The notes beneath the pieces are model-generated. The model had not been told where the DNA came from and did no database searches. It worked only from the letters and a program-made list of their open reading frames with translations. From Herbidospora mongoliensis (GTDB taxonomy: Bacteria; Actinomycetota; Actinomycetes; Streptosporangiales; Streptosporangiaceae): DNA of 64,000 bases. Of this stretch, positions 31,338 to 39,942 are shown piece after piece. Made by a program: the position numbers and the translations under genes. Each line of letters starts with the position of its first letter. Position 1 is the stretch's first letter. The stretch covers positions 703,610-767,609 of the forward strand of contig NZ_BBXD01000008.1 of the NCBI RefSeq assembly GCF_001570545.1. The letters are read 5' to 3'.

Positions 31338-32203
31338 AGCGCGGCGACCTCGGTAGCCAGCCGGGCCACCTCCCGGCGCAACTCGGGCGGTTCGAGCACC
31401 TCGGCCGAGGGGCCCAGCGACAGGAAGTGCCGGGCCGCCTTCGGGATCGACTCGATGGAGACGGTCTGCTCGACGCCGTCGATCCGGACGAGCGCCTCGG
31501 CCCGGTACAGATACGTGCGGAACCCTTCCTGGTAGTCGCGCCAGTAGGCCGGAAGGTCGAAGTCATCCGGAACCGCGCACTCCGCCTCCGACACCTCGAG
31601 CGTGAGGATCTGGTCGACGCGATAGGTGCGCGGCCCGGGCCCCGCCACCAGATACCACCGGCCCGCCTTCAACACGAGTCCGTAGGGTTCGAGCACCCGG
31701 TCGACATCCGTCGGCGTCTTCCACCGGCGATAGCGCACGTTCAGCACCCGCCCGCCCCACACCGCGTCGGCGACCTCCTGGAGGAACGGCACCGAGGTGT
31801 CCTTGGCGTACCAGCCGGGCGCGTCGAGGTGGAACCGGGCCCGCATCCGGTCGGCCTGGGCGCGCAGCTCGGGGGGCAGCGCGGCGCGCAGTTTGAGCTG
31901 GGCTCCGGCCAGCGCGTTGCCCAGGCCGAGTTCGCCCGCCGGGCCGGGCAGGCCGGACAGGAACAGCGCTTCGGCCTCGGCTGGATTCAACCCCGTCAGG
32001 TGGGTGCGGTAGCCCGCGACGAGCTGATATCCGCCCTGGTGGCCGGCGTCTCCGTAGACGGGGACGCCCGCGGCGTGCAGCGACTCGATGTCCCGGTAGA
32101 CGGTGCGTACCGACACCTCGAGTTCTTCGGCGAGCTGGGCGGCGGTGCGGCGGCCCTTGGTCTGGAGCAGCAGCACCGTCGCGAGCAGTCGGCTCGACTT
32201 CAC
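31289..32203 (-). CDS. WYL-domain (DeoR/YafY-type) transcriptional regulator
   Basis: About 304 aa from GTG 32203, which has AAGG 7 bases upstream; GTG 32209 is an alternative. The N-terminal HTH_11 domain is VKSSRLLATVLLLQTKGRRTAAQLAEELEVSVRTVYRDIESLHAAGVPVYGDAG. The WYL domain is in the middle (VLNVRYRRWKTPTDVDRVLEPYGLVLKAGRWYLVAGPGPRTYRVDQI), then the WCX C-terminal extension. A dyad overlaps the start codon, so it is probably autoregulated. The divergent small gene at 32243 is a candidate target. Confidence 0.9.
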   Translation of the reverse strand: MKSSRLLATVLLLQTKGRRTAAQLAEELEVSVRTVYRDIESLHAAGVPVYGDAGHQGGYQLVAGYRTHLTGLNPAEAEALFLSGLPGPAGELGLGNALAGAQLKLRAALPPELRAQADRMRARFHLDAPGWYAKDTSVPFLQEVADAVWGGRVLNVRYRRWKTPTDVDRVLEPYGLVLKAGRWYLVAGPGPRTYRVDQILTLEVSEAECAVPDDFDLPAYWRDYQEGFRTYLYRAEALVRIDGVEQTVSIESIPKAARHFLSLGPSAEVLEPPELRREVARLATEVAALYARDTSATISEATPP

Positions 32204-32221
32204 TGACACACCTTGGCAGTG
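32201..32221. promoter_or_regulatory. Pseudo-palindrome over the WYL regulator start
   Basis: CACTGACA (32201-32208) and TGGCAGTG (32214-32221) match as 8-bp arms with one mismatch and a 5-base spacer. The dyad covers the WYL gene start codon and ends 22 bases before the divergent ATG at 32243. An operator for the WYL protein is likely. Confidence 0.5.
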
Positions 32222-32242
32222 AAGCCCCCTTAAGGTCCAGAC

Positions 32243-32695
32243 ATGGCTTTCGCGGAGAAGATCCTCACCGTGCCGCCGCCGATCGAGGTCGGTGGGCGCC
32301 ACATCAAGCGCTATCACGTCGGCTCCCCGGAACCCCATGTCGAGAAGGCGGCCTACGCGCTGCTGCCCGACCTGCTCCCCGAACCCGACGGCACGCCGCC
32401 GGCCGCGTTCGTGGTGCTGCACCGGGGCGGCGACACCGGCGCCTACCTCAACGTCTACTCGTGGGCCTGGGACAACGCGCTGCGGTTCACCGGCGCGGCC
32501 GGCGGCCAGCCCTTTCTCGGCTGTCCCGACGACGATCCGGCCCATTTCGTGCGGCTGGCGTCCGACTTCATCGGCTGCGTCTACGAACTGCCGCCGATCA
32601 CCCACGAGCGCGACGCCTGGGTACGCCATGTCCTCGCCCCTGAACGCCCCGATCTGGCCGGATACCTGGCCGACTCCCTCCCGGAAAGTGGCTGA
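32243..32695 (+). CDS. Conserved-looking cytosolic protein of unknown function
   Basis: A protein of 150 aa. Composition is soluble and globular, with an alternating hydrophobic pattern (AAFVVLHRGGDTGAYLNVYSWAWDNALRFTGAAGG) and several Trp and Tyr residues. I do not recognise the family. It is divergent from the WYL regulator, and the DUF1579-like gene starts 5 bases after its stop, so the two probably form an operon under WYL control. DUF or lipocalin-like function cannot be assigned. Confidence 0.75.
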   Translation: MAFAEKILTVPPPIEVGGRHIKRYHVGSPEPHVEKAAYALLPDLLPEPDGTPPAAFVVLHRGGDTGAYLNVYSWAWDNALRFTGAAGGQPFLGCPDDDPAHFVRLASDFIGCVYELPPITHERDAWVRHVLAPERPDLAGYLADSLPESG

Positions 32696-32699
32696 TCGC

Positions 32700-33143
32700 A
32701 TGACCGACTTCGATTTCCTCGTCGGCGACTGGACCGTCCTCAACCGCCGCCGCTTGAACTACGTCGACCCCACCAGCGAGTGGGAGGAGTTCACCGGCCA
32801 CTCCACCAGCCGCCGCCTGTTCGACGGTGGCGGCAACATCGAGGAGATGGTCTGCCCGACGTTCAGTGGCATCACGCTGCGGCTGTTCGACGTCGAGAAG
32901 AAGGAGTGGTCCCTCAACTGGTCGAACTCCAAGCACGGGGTCCTCACGCCCCCCGTCATCGGCACCTTCACCGACGGCGTGGGCGAGTTCTTCGGCCACG
33001 ACGTCTACGCCGGCGAGGAGATCTACGCCCGCTTCATCTGGTCGGACATCACCGAGAACTCCGCCCACTGGGAGCAGGCCTTCTCCCGGGACGGCGGCCA
33101 GACCTGGGTGACCAACTGGACCATGGACTTCACCCGCAGCTAG
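32700..33143 (+). CDS. DUF1579-like / lipocalin-type small protein
   Basis: 147 aa from ATG 32700, 5 bases after the preceding stop. The opening MTDFDFLVGDWTVLNRRRLNY and the repeated beta-strand pattern (GGNIEEMVCPTFSGITLRLFDVEKKEWSLNWSN, EIYARFIWSDITENSAHWEQAFSRDGGQTWVTNWTMDFTR) fit the small beta-barrel DUF1579 type. Ligand and role are unknown. It overlaps the convergent imine-reductase-like gene by 4 bases. Confidence 0.78.
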   Translation: MTDFDFLVGDWTVLNRRRLNYVDPTSEWEEFTGHSTSRRLFDGGGNIEEMVCPTFSGITLRLFDVEKKEWSLNWSNSKHGVLTPPVIGTFTDGVGEFFGHDVYAGEEIYARFIWSDITENSAHWEQAFSRDGGQTWVTNWTMDFTRS

Positions 33144-33958
33144 ATCAACGCCGAGTACGACCTGCTCCCGCGCCCGCTCTCGATGGCTTCGTCGGCCAGG
33201 CCGAGGGCGGCCCGGAGCACCGTGGCGTCGAGGCCGTGCCGGTCGGCCGTCTCGGCGATGTGGGCCATCCCGGCGCGGGCCGAGACGATCGTCGAGGCGT
33301 CACCGGGATGGTCACCGGTCGTGTGATGGTGCGCGAACTCCTCGATGATCGGCGGCATGATCGCGCCGATGCCCTGCAGAAACGGTGCCAGTTCCGCGGG
33401 CGGCACACCCTCCGAGGCGGCGAGGGTGAAGGCGTGGACCAAGCCGGTCATCGAGGTCCAGAAGAAGTCGAGCAGCGCCACGTCGAACGCCGCCGCCCGG
33501 CCGATCTCCGCGCCGAGATAGGTGGTGGCGCCGACGGCGGCGAGGGTGGCGGCGTGCCGGTCGTACACCTCCTGAGGGCCGGAAAGGATCACCACGCCGC
33601 TTGGAGTTCCTATCGTCGGTACGGGAGTCATGATCGCCCCGTCGAGATAGTCGATGCCGTGGCTCAAAGCCCAGGCGGCCATCTCGCGAGCCCGGTGGGG
33701 GGCGTCGGCGGTCAGGTTGACCAGCGTGTGGCCTTTCAGGGCGACCGGGTCGAGGATCGCCGCCGCCGCCGCGTAGTCGATCACGCAGACGATCGTGAGA
33801 GGGCCGGCCGCATCTCTTACAGAGGAGACCTCACGTGTGCCCGCCGGGGCCTTGCCCGGGGTTCTGTTCCACACGGTCGTCGGATGGCCTTCGGCGGCGA
33901 AGGCCGAGGCCAGGGCGCTGCCCATCGGGCCGAGCCCGAGAACTGTCACTGGAGTCAT
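33140..33958 (-). CDS. NADPH-dependent imine-reductase-like dehydrogenase
   Basis: A protein of 272 aa from ATG 33958. The N-terminal Rossmann motif is VTVLGLGPMGSALASAFAAEGHPTTVWNRTPGKA, where the NR after the second strand fits NADPH. The C-terminal helical domain (FDVALLDFFWTSMTGLVHAFTLAASEGVPPAELAPF) is of the 6-phosphogluconate/beta-hydroxyacid-dehydrogenase fold as used by imine reductases. It is divergent from an HxlR regulator (57 bases between starts), a common redox-gene layout, so control by that regulator is likely. Confidence 0.87.
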   Translation of the reverse strand: MTPVTVLGLGPMGSALASAFAAEGHPTTVWNRTPGKAPAGTREVSSVRDAAGPLTIVCVIDYAAAAAILDPVALKGHTLVNLTADAPHRAREMAAWALSHGIDYLDGAIMTPVPTIGTPSGVVILSGPQEVYDRHAATLAAVGATTYLGAEIGRAAAFDVALLDFFWTSMTGLVHAFTLAASEGVPPAELAPFLQGIGAIMPPIIEEFAHHHTTGDHPGDASTIVSARAGMAHIAETADRHGLDATVLRAALGLADEAIESGRGSRSYSALI

Positions 33959-34015
33959 GCCCTCGATCTTCGTCAGGGTCCTAACTTTCCGACAAGTACC
34001 CACTATTTTGTAAGT

Positions 34016-34351
34016 ATGAAGAAGGTCTCCTACAGCTGCGGTCTCGACGCGGCGATGGACGTCGTCGGCGGCAAGTGGAAGGCGCTGATCCTCTGGCATC
34101 TGCACGCCGAGCCGCTGCGGTTCGGCGAGCTGCGGCGGCGGGTCGGCGGCATCAGCGAGAAGATGCTGACCCAGCAGGTCCGCGAGCTCGAACGCAACGG
34201 TGTGCTGCACCGCGAGGTGTTCGAGCAGGTGCCGCCCAAGGTGATCTATTCCCTGACCGAATTCGGGCAGACGCTCAACGCTGCCTTGGAGCCGCTGGGG
34301 GAATGGGGCCATCGTCACATGGAGACGATCGAGGCGATGCCCCGTGACTGA
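34016..34351 (+). CDS. HxlR-family transcriptional regulator
   Basis: A protein of 111 aa. The winged helix is characteristic: SYSCGLDAAMDVVGGKWKALILWHLHAEPLRFGELRRRVGGISEKMLTQQVRELERNGVLHREVFEQVPPKVIYSLTEFG. Cys8 is in the position often used for redox or electrophile sensing in HxlR/HypR members. It is divergent from the imine-reductase-like gene and overlaps the VOC gene downstream by 8 bases. The intergenic segment is AT-rich (33990-34015) but shows only weak dyad symmetry. Confidence 0.92.
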   Translation: MKKVSYSCGLDAAMDVVGGKWKALILWHLHAEPLRFGELRRRVGGISEKMLTQQVRELERNGVLHREVFEQVPPKVIYSLTEFGQTLNAALEPLGEWGHRHMETIEAMPRD

Positions 34352-34736
34352 GGTGCGTGAACTGCGGCTGGTCGTGACGGCCGAGAACTACGAGGAGGCC
34401 CTGCACTTCTACCGCGACGTGCTCGGGCTCCCCGAGATCGCCGACTTCTCCTCCGACGAGGGGAAGGTCCGGCTGCTGTCGGCGGGCCGGGCCACCGTCG
34501 AGATCATCGATGTCCGCCAGGCGCGGTTCATCGACGAGACCGAGGTCGGTCACCGGGTGGCCGGGCACATCAGGGTCGCGCTGGAGGTGCCCGACACCGA
34601 GTCGACGACGGCGCTGCTCGAGGAGCACGGCGCCGACGTGCTCGCGCCGCCCACGCGCACGCCCTGGAACTCGCTGAACGCCCGGCTGACCGCCCCCGAC
34701 GGGCTGCAACTGACCCTGTTCGAGGAGCTTGAATGA
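34344..34736 (+). CDS. VOC-superfamily (glyoxalase-like) protein
   Basis: 130 aa from GTG 34344, inside the end of the HxlR gene. The two beta-alpha-beta-beta-beta units are visible: LRLVVTAENYEEALHFYRDVLGLPEIADF and HIRVALEVPDTESTTALLEEHGADVLAPPTRTPWNSLNARLTAPDGLQLTLFEE. It is likely a metal-dependent isomerase or dioxygenase, or a binding protein. It is coupled at its 3' end to the quinone-oxidoreductase-like gene (4-base overlap), so an HxlR-VOC-MDR operon. Confidence 0.9.
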   Translation: MTEVRELRLVVTAENYEEALHFYRDVLGLPEIADFSSDEGKVRLLSAGRATVEIIDVRQARFIDETEVGHRVAGHIRVALEVPDTESTTALLEEHGADVLAPPTRTPWNSLNARLTAPDGLQLTLFEELE

Positions 34737-35668
34737 AGGCCATCAGCCAGGACACCCTGGGCGGACCCGACGTGCTGCACGAGATCGACCTGCCCAAGCC
34801 CGTTCCCGGGCCGACGGAGGTCCTGGTCAGGGTGCGGGCCGCCGGGCTGAACCCGACCGACTGGAAGCACCGGTCGACCGGGGGCCTGCTCGGGAAGCCG
34901 CCGTTCGTGCTCGGGTGGGACGTCTCCGGCGTCGTCGAGTCTGTCGGCATGGGGGCGGCGATCTACAAGCCCGGCGACGAGGTCTTCGGGATGCTGCGCT
35001 ACCCCGTCGGGCACGGCGCGTTCGCCCAGTACGTCACCGCGCCGTCGCGGACCTTCGCCCCCAAACCGGTCTCGCTCGACCACACGCAGGCCGCCGGGGT
35101 GCCGCTGGCCGGGCTGACGGCCTGGCAGGCGCTGGTCGACGTGGCCAGGGTCCGCGACGGCGACCGGGTGCTGGTCCACGCGGCGGCCGGCGGAGTCGGG
35201 CACCTCGCGGTGCAGATCGCCAAGGCCCGGGGCGCCTACGTCTACGGCACCGCCAGCGCGGCCAAGCACGACTTCCTGCGCCGGATCGGCGTCGACCAGG
35301 TGATCGACTACCGGTCGACCGACTTCACCACCGTCGTCGAGGGGCTCGACGCGGTGATCGACACCATCGGCGGCGACTACGGGCCGCGCTCGATCACCGT
35401 GCTGCGGCCCGGGGGCGTCATCGTCTCCCTGGTCAGCTCGATGGAGGTGTCCGACCTGCGGGAACACGGCGAGAAGCACGGCGTTCGGGTCGAGTCGATG
35501 CTGTGCGAGCCCGACCTGTCGGCGCTGCGGAGCCTCGCGGCGCTGATCGGCGCCGGGCGGCTGCGGGTCGCCATCGCGGCCGTCTTCCCGCTGGAGGAAC
35601 TCGCGAAGGCGATGGAACTGGGCGAGTCAGGTCGTACCACCGGAAAGATCGTGTTGACGGTCGACTGA
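34733..35668 (+). CDS. Zinc-independent MDR oxidoreductase (quinone-reductase-like)
   Basis: A protein of 311 aa. The N-terminal GroES-like domain (PVPGPTEVLVRVRAAGLNPTDWKHRSTGG, VLGWDVSGVVESVG, KPGDEVFGM) lacks the structural zinc cysteines. The nucleotide motif is VLVHAAAGGVGHLAVQIAKARGAYVYGTAS. The C-terminal segment is PLEELAKAMELGESGRTTGKIVLTVD. It would reduce an enone or quinone with NADPH. It is the third gene of the HxlR-VOC-MDR operon. Confidence 0.9.
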   Translation: MKAISQDTLGGPDVLHEIDLPKPVPGPTEVLVRVRAAGLNPTDWKHRSTGGLLGKPPFVLGWDVSGVVESVGMGAAIYKPGDEVFGMLRYPVGHGAFAQYVTAPSRTFAPKPVSLDHTQAAGVPLAGLTAWQALVDVARVRDGDRVLVHAAAGGVGHLAVQIAKARGAYVYGTASAAKHDFLRRIGVDQVIDYRSTDFTTVVEGLDAVIDTIGGDYGPRSITVLRPGGVIVSLVSSMEVSDLREHGEKHGVRVESMLCEPDLSALRSLAALIGAGRLRVAIAAVFPLEELAKAMELGESGRTTGKIVLTVD

Positions 35669-35696
35669 TCCGGCGTGCCGGTCGACACTGGCGGAC

Positions 35697-36812
35697 ATGG
35701 GGGCCCAACAGACGTCCACGCGGCGGCCGGAACTCGATCTGATCCGGATCGTCGTGGTCTTCGGACTGATCTTCTTCCACACCGCGCTGGTGTTCGACTC
35801 CGAAGACGACTTCTACGTGAAGAACGCCGACACCACCGGCCTCACGATGATCTTCGCCGGGTTCATGGTCATCTGGGCGATGCCGATGCTCTTCCTCGTC
35901 TCCGGGCTGGCCGCCTGGCATTCGCTTCGGAGACGTGGGGCGGAGGCGTTCGCCGGGGATCGATTACTCCGCCTCGGCCTGCCGCTTGTCATCGCCGTGG
36001 TGACGATCATCCCGATTCCGCAGTGGATCAGGGCCGGGACGGCGGAGAGCTACTGGGAATTCCTGCCGAAATTCTTCGACGTCGACGTGGACCTCAAGAA
36101 TTTCCCCTTCATCCTGCGCGGCGAGCATTTCGAGACCGGCCACCTGTATTTCGTGGTGATGCTGATCGTCTGGTCGCTCATTCTGGCGCTGGTCGCGCGG
36201 TGGATCCCTTCGGACTACGGCTTCTTCGCCCGGCGGGGCCTGATCCTGCTGCCCTTCCTGCCGATTTCCCTGGTGTGCGCGTTCGTCGGCCTGGAAGAGG
36301 TGTTCGCCGCCTGGAGCAGATGGGCCTACCTGCTCTTCTTCCTGTACGGCTACATCATGGCCAGCGATGATCGACTGAGGGCGGCCATGCGAAGGGACGC
36401 GCCACTGGCCGCTCTCATCGGCGGAGTTCTCTTCGCCGTCGGGGCGCCCGCGTTCATGCTGCTCGACGGCGATCCGATGCTCGACATGGAGCCATTCCCC
36501 ATCGTCGTCCGGGCGCTCTACGGCGCCGCCTCCTGGTGCATCTGCGTCGCCATTCTCGGCTTTCTCGACCGGCGCGCCTGGACGGAGAAGGGCGGCTATC
36601 TGGCGACCGCCGCCCTCTTCGTCTACATCGTCCACCAGCCCGTCGTGGTGGTGGCCGCCTATTACGTCGTGCGGTGGAATGCGCCGATTCTCGTCAAGTA
36701 CGCCGCCATCGTCGCGGTGTCGTTCGCGGTGACGCTGGCGGCGTACGAGATCCTCCGGCGGGTGCCCTACGTGCGGGCGCTGTTCGGGGTGCGTCAGGCC
36801 GGGCGGACGTAG
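35697..36812 (+). CDS. Acyltransferase-3 family membrane protein (glucan-succinylation type)
   Basis: A protein of 371 aa. The N-terminus ([25 protein letters not shown]) has the R/H signature of acyltransferase-3 proteins, with the catalytic-type His in helix 1. About ten transmembrane segments follow. The fold is like OpgC/MdoC, which acylates extracytoplasmic glycans. The substrate is unknown. It overlaps the convergent beta-helix gene by 19 bases. Confidence 0.85.
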   Translation: MGAQQTSTRRPELDLIRIVVVFGLIFFHTALVFDSEDDFYVKNADTTGLTMIFAGFMVIWAMPMLFLVSGLAAWHSLRRRGAEAFAGDRLLRLGLPLVIAVVTIIPIPQWIRAGTAESYWEFLPKFFDVDVDLKNFPFILRGEHFETGHLYFVVMLIVWSLILALVARWIPSDYGFFARRGLILLPFLPISLVCAFVGLEEVFAAWSRWAYLLFFLYGYIMASDDRLRAAMRRDAPLAALIGGVLFAVGAPAFMLLDGDPMLDMEPFPIVVRALYGAASWCICVAILGFLDRRAWTEKGGYLATAALFVYIVHQPVVVVAAYYVVRWNAPILVKYAAIVAVSFAVTLAAYEILRRVPYVRALFGVRQAGRT

Positions 36813-39151
36813 AACGCGATGTGTTCGTAGGTCCAGCCGCCGGCGATGGCCGCGTCGCGGGCCTGCGGGCCGACGACGTAGGTGTGGAAGGCGCCCTTCC
36901 TGAGGCGGTAGACAGCGGTCGTGCCCGGGGTGTTCTGGTTGACGGCGTAGAAGGTGACGCCCTCGTAGACGTAGCCCGAGCGGGCCACCGCGTTGTCGCG
37001 CTCGACGGTGCTGCGGGCGAACAGGCGGTCACCCGTGGTCGGGTGGACCAACCGGTGGACGGGGACCAGTCCGGGGGCCATCCGGCCGGAGGCGAACACT
37101 GACACGCCCTCATCGGTGTAGCCGTAGCGGGCCACCGCCTTGTCGGCCTCGCCTCGGCTCAGGGTCAGCAGCGCGTGGCCCTGTGTGGGGTGTGTGACGA
37201 CGTACAGGGGCCTGCGCAGCAGCTCCAGCACCGGCGCCGGGGTGTTCGACGGCGAAGGCGTGGGTGTGGGCGTGGGCGTCTTCGAAGGCGTGACCGACGG
37301 TGTGGGGCTGGGCGAAGCCGTAGGCGTCTTCGAAGGCGATGGCGAAGGCGATGGTGAAGGCGTCGGCGTCGGCGTCGTCGTGGGGGGCGGTGGGGTCGTC
37401 TCCACGGTCGGGCCGCGCAGTGCGCCCAGGGCCACCTTCTTGCCCGCGGTCACGCCGATCGCCTCGGCCACGTCCGCCGGGAGCGGCGCGCCGGCTCCGG
37501 CCGCCGGCGAGCCCGACTTCAGCTTGTAGTCGGTCCCGTTGAAGAAGCCCTCCGAGCCCTCCTGGTAGTGGGCGTTGTTCTCGCGGCCCGTCGACTTGAG
37601 CTGGGTCAGGCTGGTGAAGGCCTGGTCGTTGCCGGTCGGGACCGCCCACTTCGCCACCTGCGAGGCCGTCGTCGGGCGGTAGTAGCCGTTGTTGTCCATC
37701 TGCCCGGCGGGGATCATCTTCGCCGCGCCGACCCGCTTGCCCGACGACGCGCTGTTGGCGTCGACGGTGTCCACGAGGGCGCCGCCCCCCGACCGGCCGG
37801 AGAAGATGTTGTTGATCAGGGTGACGTCGGCGGTGTCCCAGGTCACCCCGCGTGCCACCGCGTCGGGAGCGGGGCAGTTGTCGGCGTTGCAGCGGTCCAG
37901 GTGGGGCCGGGGGTCTTCGGCGATCTGGATCGGGGAGGCGTTGTCGGCGAGGGTGTTGTTGTACACCTTGACCTTGTTCGACCCGCTGATCTTGAGGCCG
38001 AACTGCCCGTTCCCGGCCAGCAGGTTGGAGGCGATCAGCCCCCGCGAGGACACCTCGTAGTACATGCCGTGCTTGGTGTTGCCCCTGGCCACGTTCCGGA
38101 CGAGCCGCACGTTCTCGCACGACAGGTCGCACCAGAACCCGGCGCCCTGGTTGCCGTCGAACACGTTGTCGCGGATGTTGGCGTTGACGAGGAACGTCGC
38201 CTTCATCCCGGCCCCGGCGAGGCTGGAGACCGCCACCAGGCCGATCTTCTCGGTGTTGTTGCCCGAGACGACGTTGCCGTACATCGTCAGGTTGCCGGCC
38301 TTGTGGGAGCTGATCCCGGTGAAGCCGTTGGCGGTGATCGTGTTCCCGGCTAAGCGCATGTCGTTCGCGAGCACCGACACCCCGGCGGCCGCGTTGAGGG
38401 TGACCGTGTTGTCCTCGAGCACGACGCCCTTGGCCTGCGAGATGATCGTGGCCGGCTTCTTGCGGTAGTCCTGGCTGGTCGCGTAGTGGGCGAAGCCGAG
38501 GCCGCGCAGGACGGAGTTCTCCGAACCCGGCAGGAAGTGCACGGCGTAGGCGATGGAGGCCACTTCCACCCGCGCCCTGGCGGGGTCGTCGCCCACGTAG
38601 AGCGCGCTCCGGCCGTCCCAGTAGAACGTCCCGGGGACGACGGCCGCGCGGGAGGTCACCTGCTGGAGGGGCTTGCCGCCGTAGAAGGCCATCTCGGGGT
38701 CGCCGCCGACGGCGTTGCCCGAGGCGATGTCGGGCGGATACACGCAGGCGGTCCGGCAGATGTCGGGGTTCCAGCCGTCGAGGCGCCAGGCGGCGCCGTC
38801 CCGGGCGAATTTCGCGGGGGCGATCTCGGTGCTGCCCTTGAACCAGGCCTGTTCCCCGGGGGCCGACTGGATCGTCACGGGCTTGCCGATGCTGCCGAGG
38901 GACTCCCGGTATTCGCCGCCGCGCAGGACGATCGTCGTCATCACGCCGCCCTTGGCGCGCTTGAGCGCGGCGGCGACGGTCCGCAGCGGCGCGCTCTCGG
39001 TTCCGGGGTTGGCGTCGTTCCCCAAGCTCGCGGACACGTGCACCGCGTTCGCCGAAGGCGGGGCCGCGATCGCCTGAGTGGCCATGTCGACCCCGATCGC
39101 ACCGCCGATGGCAAGCGAACAGACGACGAATCTTCTATAACGAAGAGGCAT
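36794..39151 (-). CDS. Large secreted beta-helix protein with C-terminal DUF5648-like domain
   Basis: About 785 aa from ATG 39151; AAAGG lies 5 bases upstream, and ATG 39163 is the alternative. The signal peptide ends AIAA near residue 30. A right-handed beta-helix covers about 35-570: [32 protein letters not shown] is its entry and many GNTI/NNxF rungs follow. A long Pro/Thr/Ser linker (about 590-645) precedes a triple repeat of the form [14 protein letters not shown] ... [11 protein letters not shown], which matches DUF5648. It is a secreted carbohydrate-active or surface protein. A lyase or mannuronan epimerase role cannot be proved by eye. Confidence 0.86.
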   Translation of the reverse strand: MPLRYRRFVVCSLAIGGAIGVDMATQAIAAPPSANAVHVSASLGNDANPGTESAPLRTVAAALKRAKGGVMTTIVLRGGEYRESLGSIGKPVTIQSAPGEQAWFKGSTEIAPAKFARDGAAWRLDGWNPDICRTACVYPPDIASGNAVGGDPEMAFYGGKPLQQVTSRAAVVPGTFYWDGRSALYVGDDPARARVEVASIAYAVHFLPGSENSVLRGLGFAHYATSQDYRKKPATIISQAKGVVLEDNTVTLNAAAGVSVLANDMRLAGNTITANGFTGISSHKAGNLTMYGNVVSGNNTEKIGLVAVSSLAGAGMKATFLVNANIRDNVFDGNQGAGFWCDLSCENVRLVRNVARGNTKHGMYYEVSSRGLIASNLLAGNGQFGLKISGSNKVKVYNNTLADNASPIQIAEDPRPHLDRCNADNCPAPDAVARGVTWDTADVTLINNIFSGRSGGGALVDTVDANSASSGKRVGAAKMIPAGQMDNNGYYRPTTASQVAKWAVPTGNDQAFTSLTQLKSTGRENNAHYQEGSEGFFNGTDYKLKSGSPAAGAGAPLPADVAEAIGVTAGKKVALGALRGPTVETTPPPPTTTPTPTPSPSPSPSPSKTPTASPSPTPSVTPSKTPTPTPTPSPSNTPAPVLELLRRPLYVVTHPTQGHALLTLSRGEADKAVARYGYTDEGVSVFASGRMAPGLVPVHRLVHPTTGDRLFARSTVERDNAVARSGYVYEGVTFYAVNQNTPGTTAVYRLRKGAFHTYVVGPQARDAAIAGGWTYEHIAFYVRPA

Positions 39152-39206
39152 AGGGCCTTTCATACCGAGAGGACCGTGATCGTGTACACAGAAGTTACAA
39201 AAACGG

Positions 39207-39221
39207 CCTGAGCCCCTCAGG
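39207..39221 (-). terminator. Weak hairpin with U-tract on the minus strand
   Basis: CCTGAG-CCC-CTCAGG is a perfect 6-bp-arm dyad. On the minus strand it is followed, after CCG, by TTTTT (39199-39203). It could stop transcription coming from the histidine-kinase operon before the beta-helix gene. Its short stem keeps confidence low; it could equally be an operator. Confidence 0.35.
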
Positions 39222-39260
39222 TCACAGTGAATACCTGTATTAACGAGGATTATCCGAGCC

Positions 39261-39626
39261 GTGCACGACGATCTTCTCCGGGCCGTGATGGCCTCTGCCA
39301 GCGCTTTTTCCGAGGTCGGCCGTGACCTTTACCTCGATTTCCATCCCGACATCCGGCGCTGGTCTCCCATCACGGATCTGGTCGGGCGGGTTCGTCTCGG
39401 CGTCTCTTTCACGCTCCCGGACGGCCGTGAGCTGGTGTGCGAGGTCCGGCTGACCTCTCGCGGGCAGGCGTGGGTGGTGGCGGGGACGGTCGACCTTGAC
39501 GGCGAGGAGTTACTTCACTTACCTGAAACGGCCGAGCACCTGCTCGGTCACTACACCGAGCAGGTGCTTGAGCCGGCGCGCCGGCACCTCGACGAGGCCC
39601 TTACAGGGCTCGCAGACCCTGGATGA
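39261..39626 (+). CDS. Small protein of unknown function
   Basis: 121 aa from GTG 39261, with GAGGAT 10-12 bases upstream. Soluble and alpha/beta in pattern ([50 protein letters not shown]), with a helical C-terminus. I do not recognise the family. It is tail-to-tail with the DUF742 gene and overlaps it by 26 bases. Confidence 0.65.
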   Translation: MHDDLLRAVMASASAFSEVGRDLYLDFHPDIRRWSPITDLVGRVRLGVSFTLPDGRELVCEVRLTSRGQAWVVAGTVDLDGEELLHLPETAEHLLGHYTEQVLEPARRHLDEALTGLADPG

Positions 39627-39942
39627 CCTCGCGCAGGAGCCGCTCCTCCGGGAGTTGGGCCACGGTGGCCTGCGGCCGGGCCGTGATGTGGTTGCGGTCC
39701 CGCAGACCGCTCAGCAGGATCCGGACGACGTTCAGCGACAGCCGGACGTCGGAGGCGAGGTCGGCCACCGACGTCGGTGCCTGGCAGAGCCGGACGATCT
39801 TGAGTTCCTCCGGCGTGAGCCCGGCCACCGGCACCCCGGGGACCGCCCGGATGATCGTCATCAGCTCGAACTCCGGCCCGGTGGGCCGGGTCCTGCCCCG
39901 GGTGAGCGTGTACGGACGGAGCAGGGGTGGTTCTTCGCTCAC
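39601..39942 (-). CDS. DUF742-family protein (conservon component CvnC type)
   Basis: A protein of 113 aa: LLRPYTLTRGRTRPTGPEFELMTIIRAV ... LTPEELKIVRLCQAPTSVADLASDVRLSLNVVRILLSGLRDRNHI is the DUF742 winged-helix signature. It overlaps the histidine-kinase gene upstream by 4 bases. In a complete Streptomyces conservon a roadblock protein precedes it and a small GTPase follows; neither is present here. Confidence 0.92.
   Translation of the reverse strand: MSEEPPLLRPYTLTRGRTRPTGPEFELMTIIRAVPGVPVAGLTPEELKIVRLCQAPTSVADLASDVRLSLNVVRILLSGLRDRNHITARPQATVAQLPEERLLREVIQGLRAL

Noticed and set aside
37214-37390. Tandem repeat stretch in the beta-helix gene
   Set aside because: In-frame Pro/Thr/Ser linker coding, not an array or a regulatory repeat.
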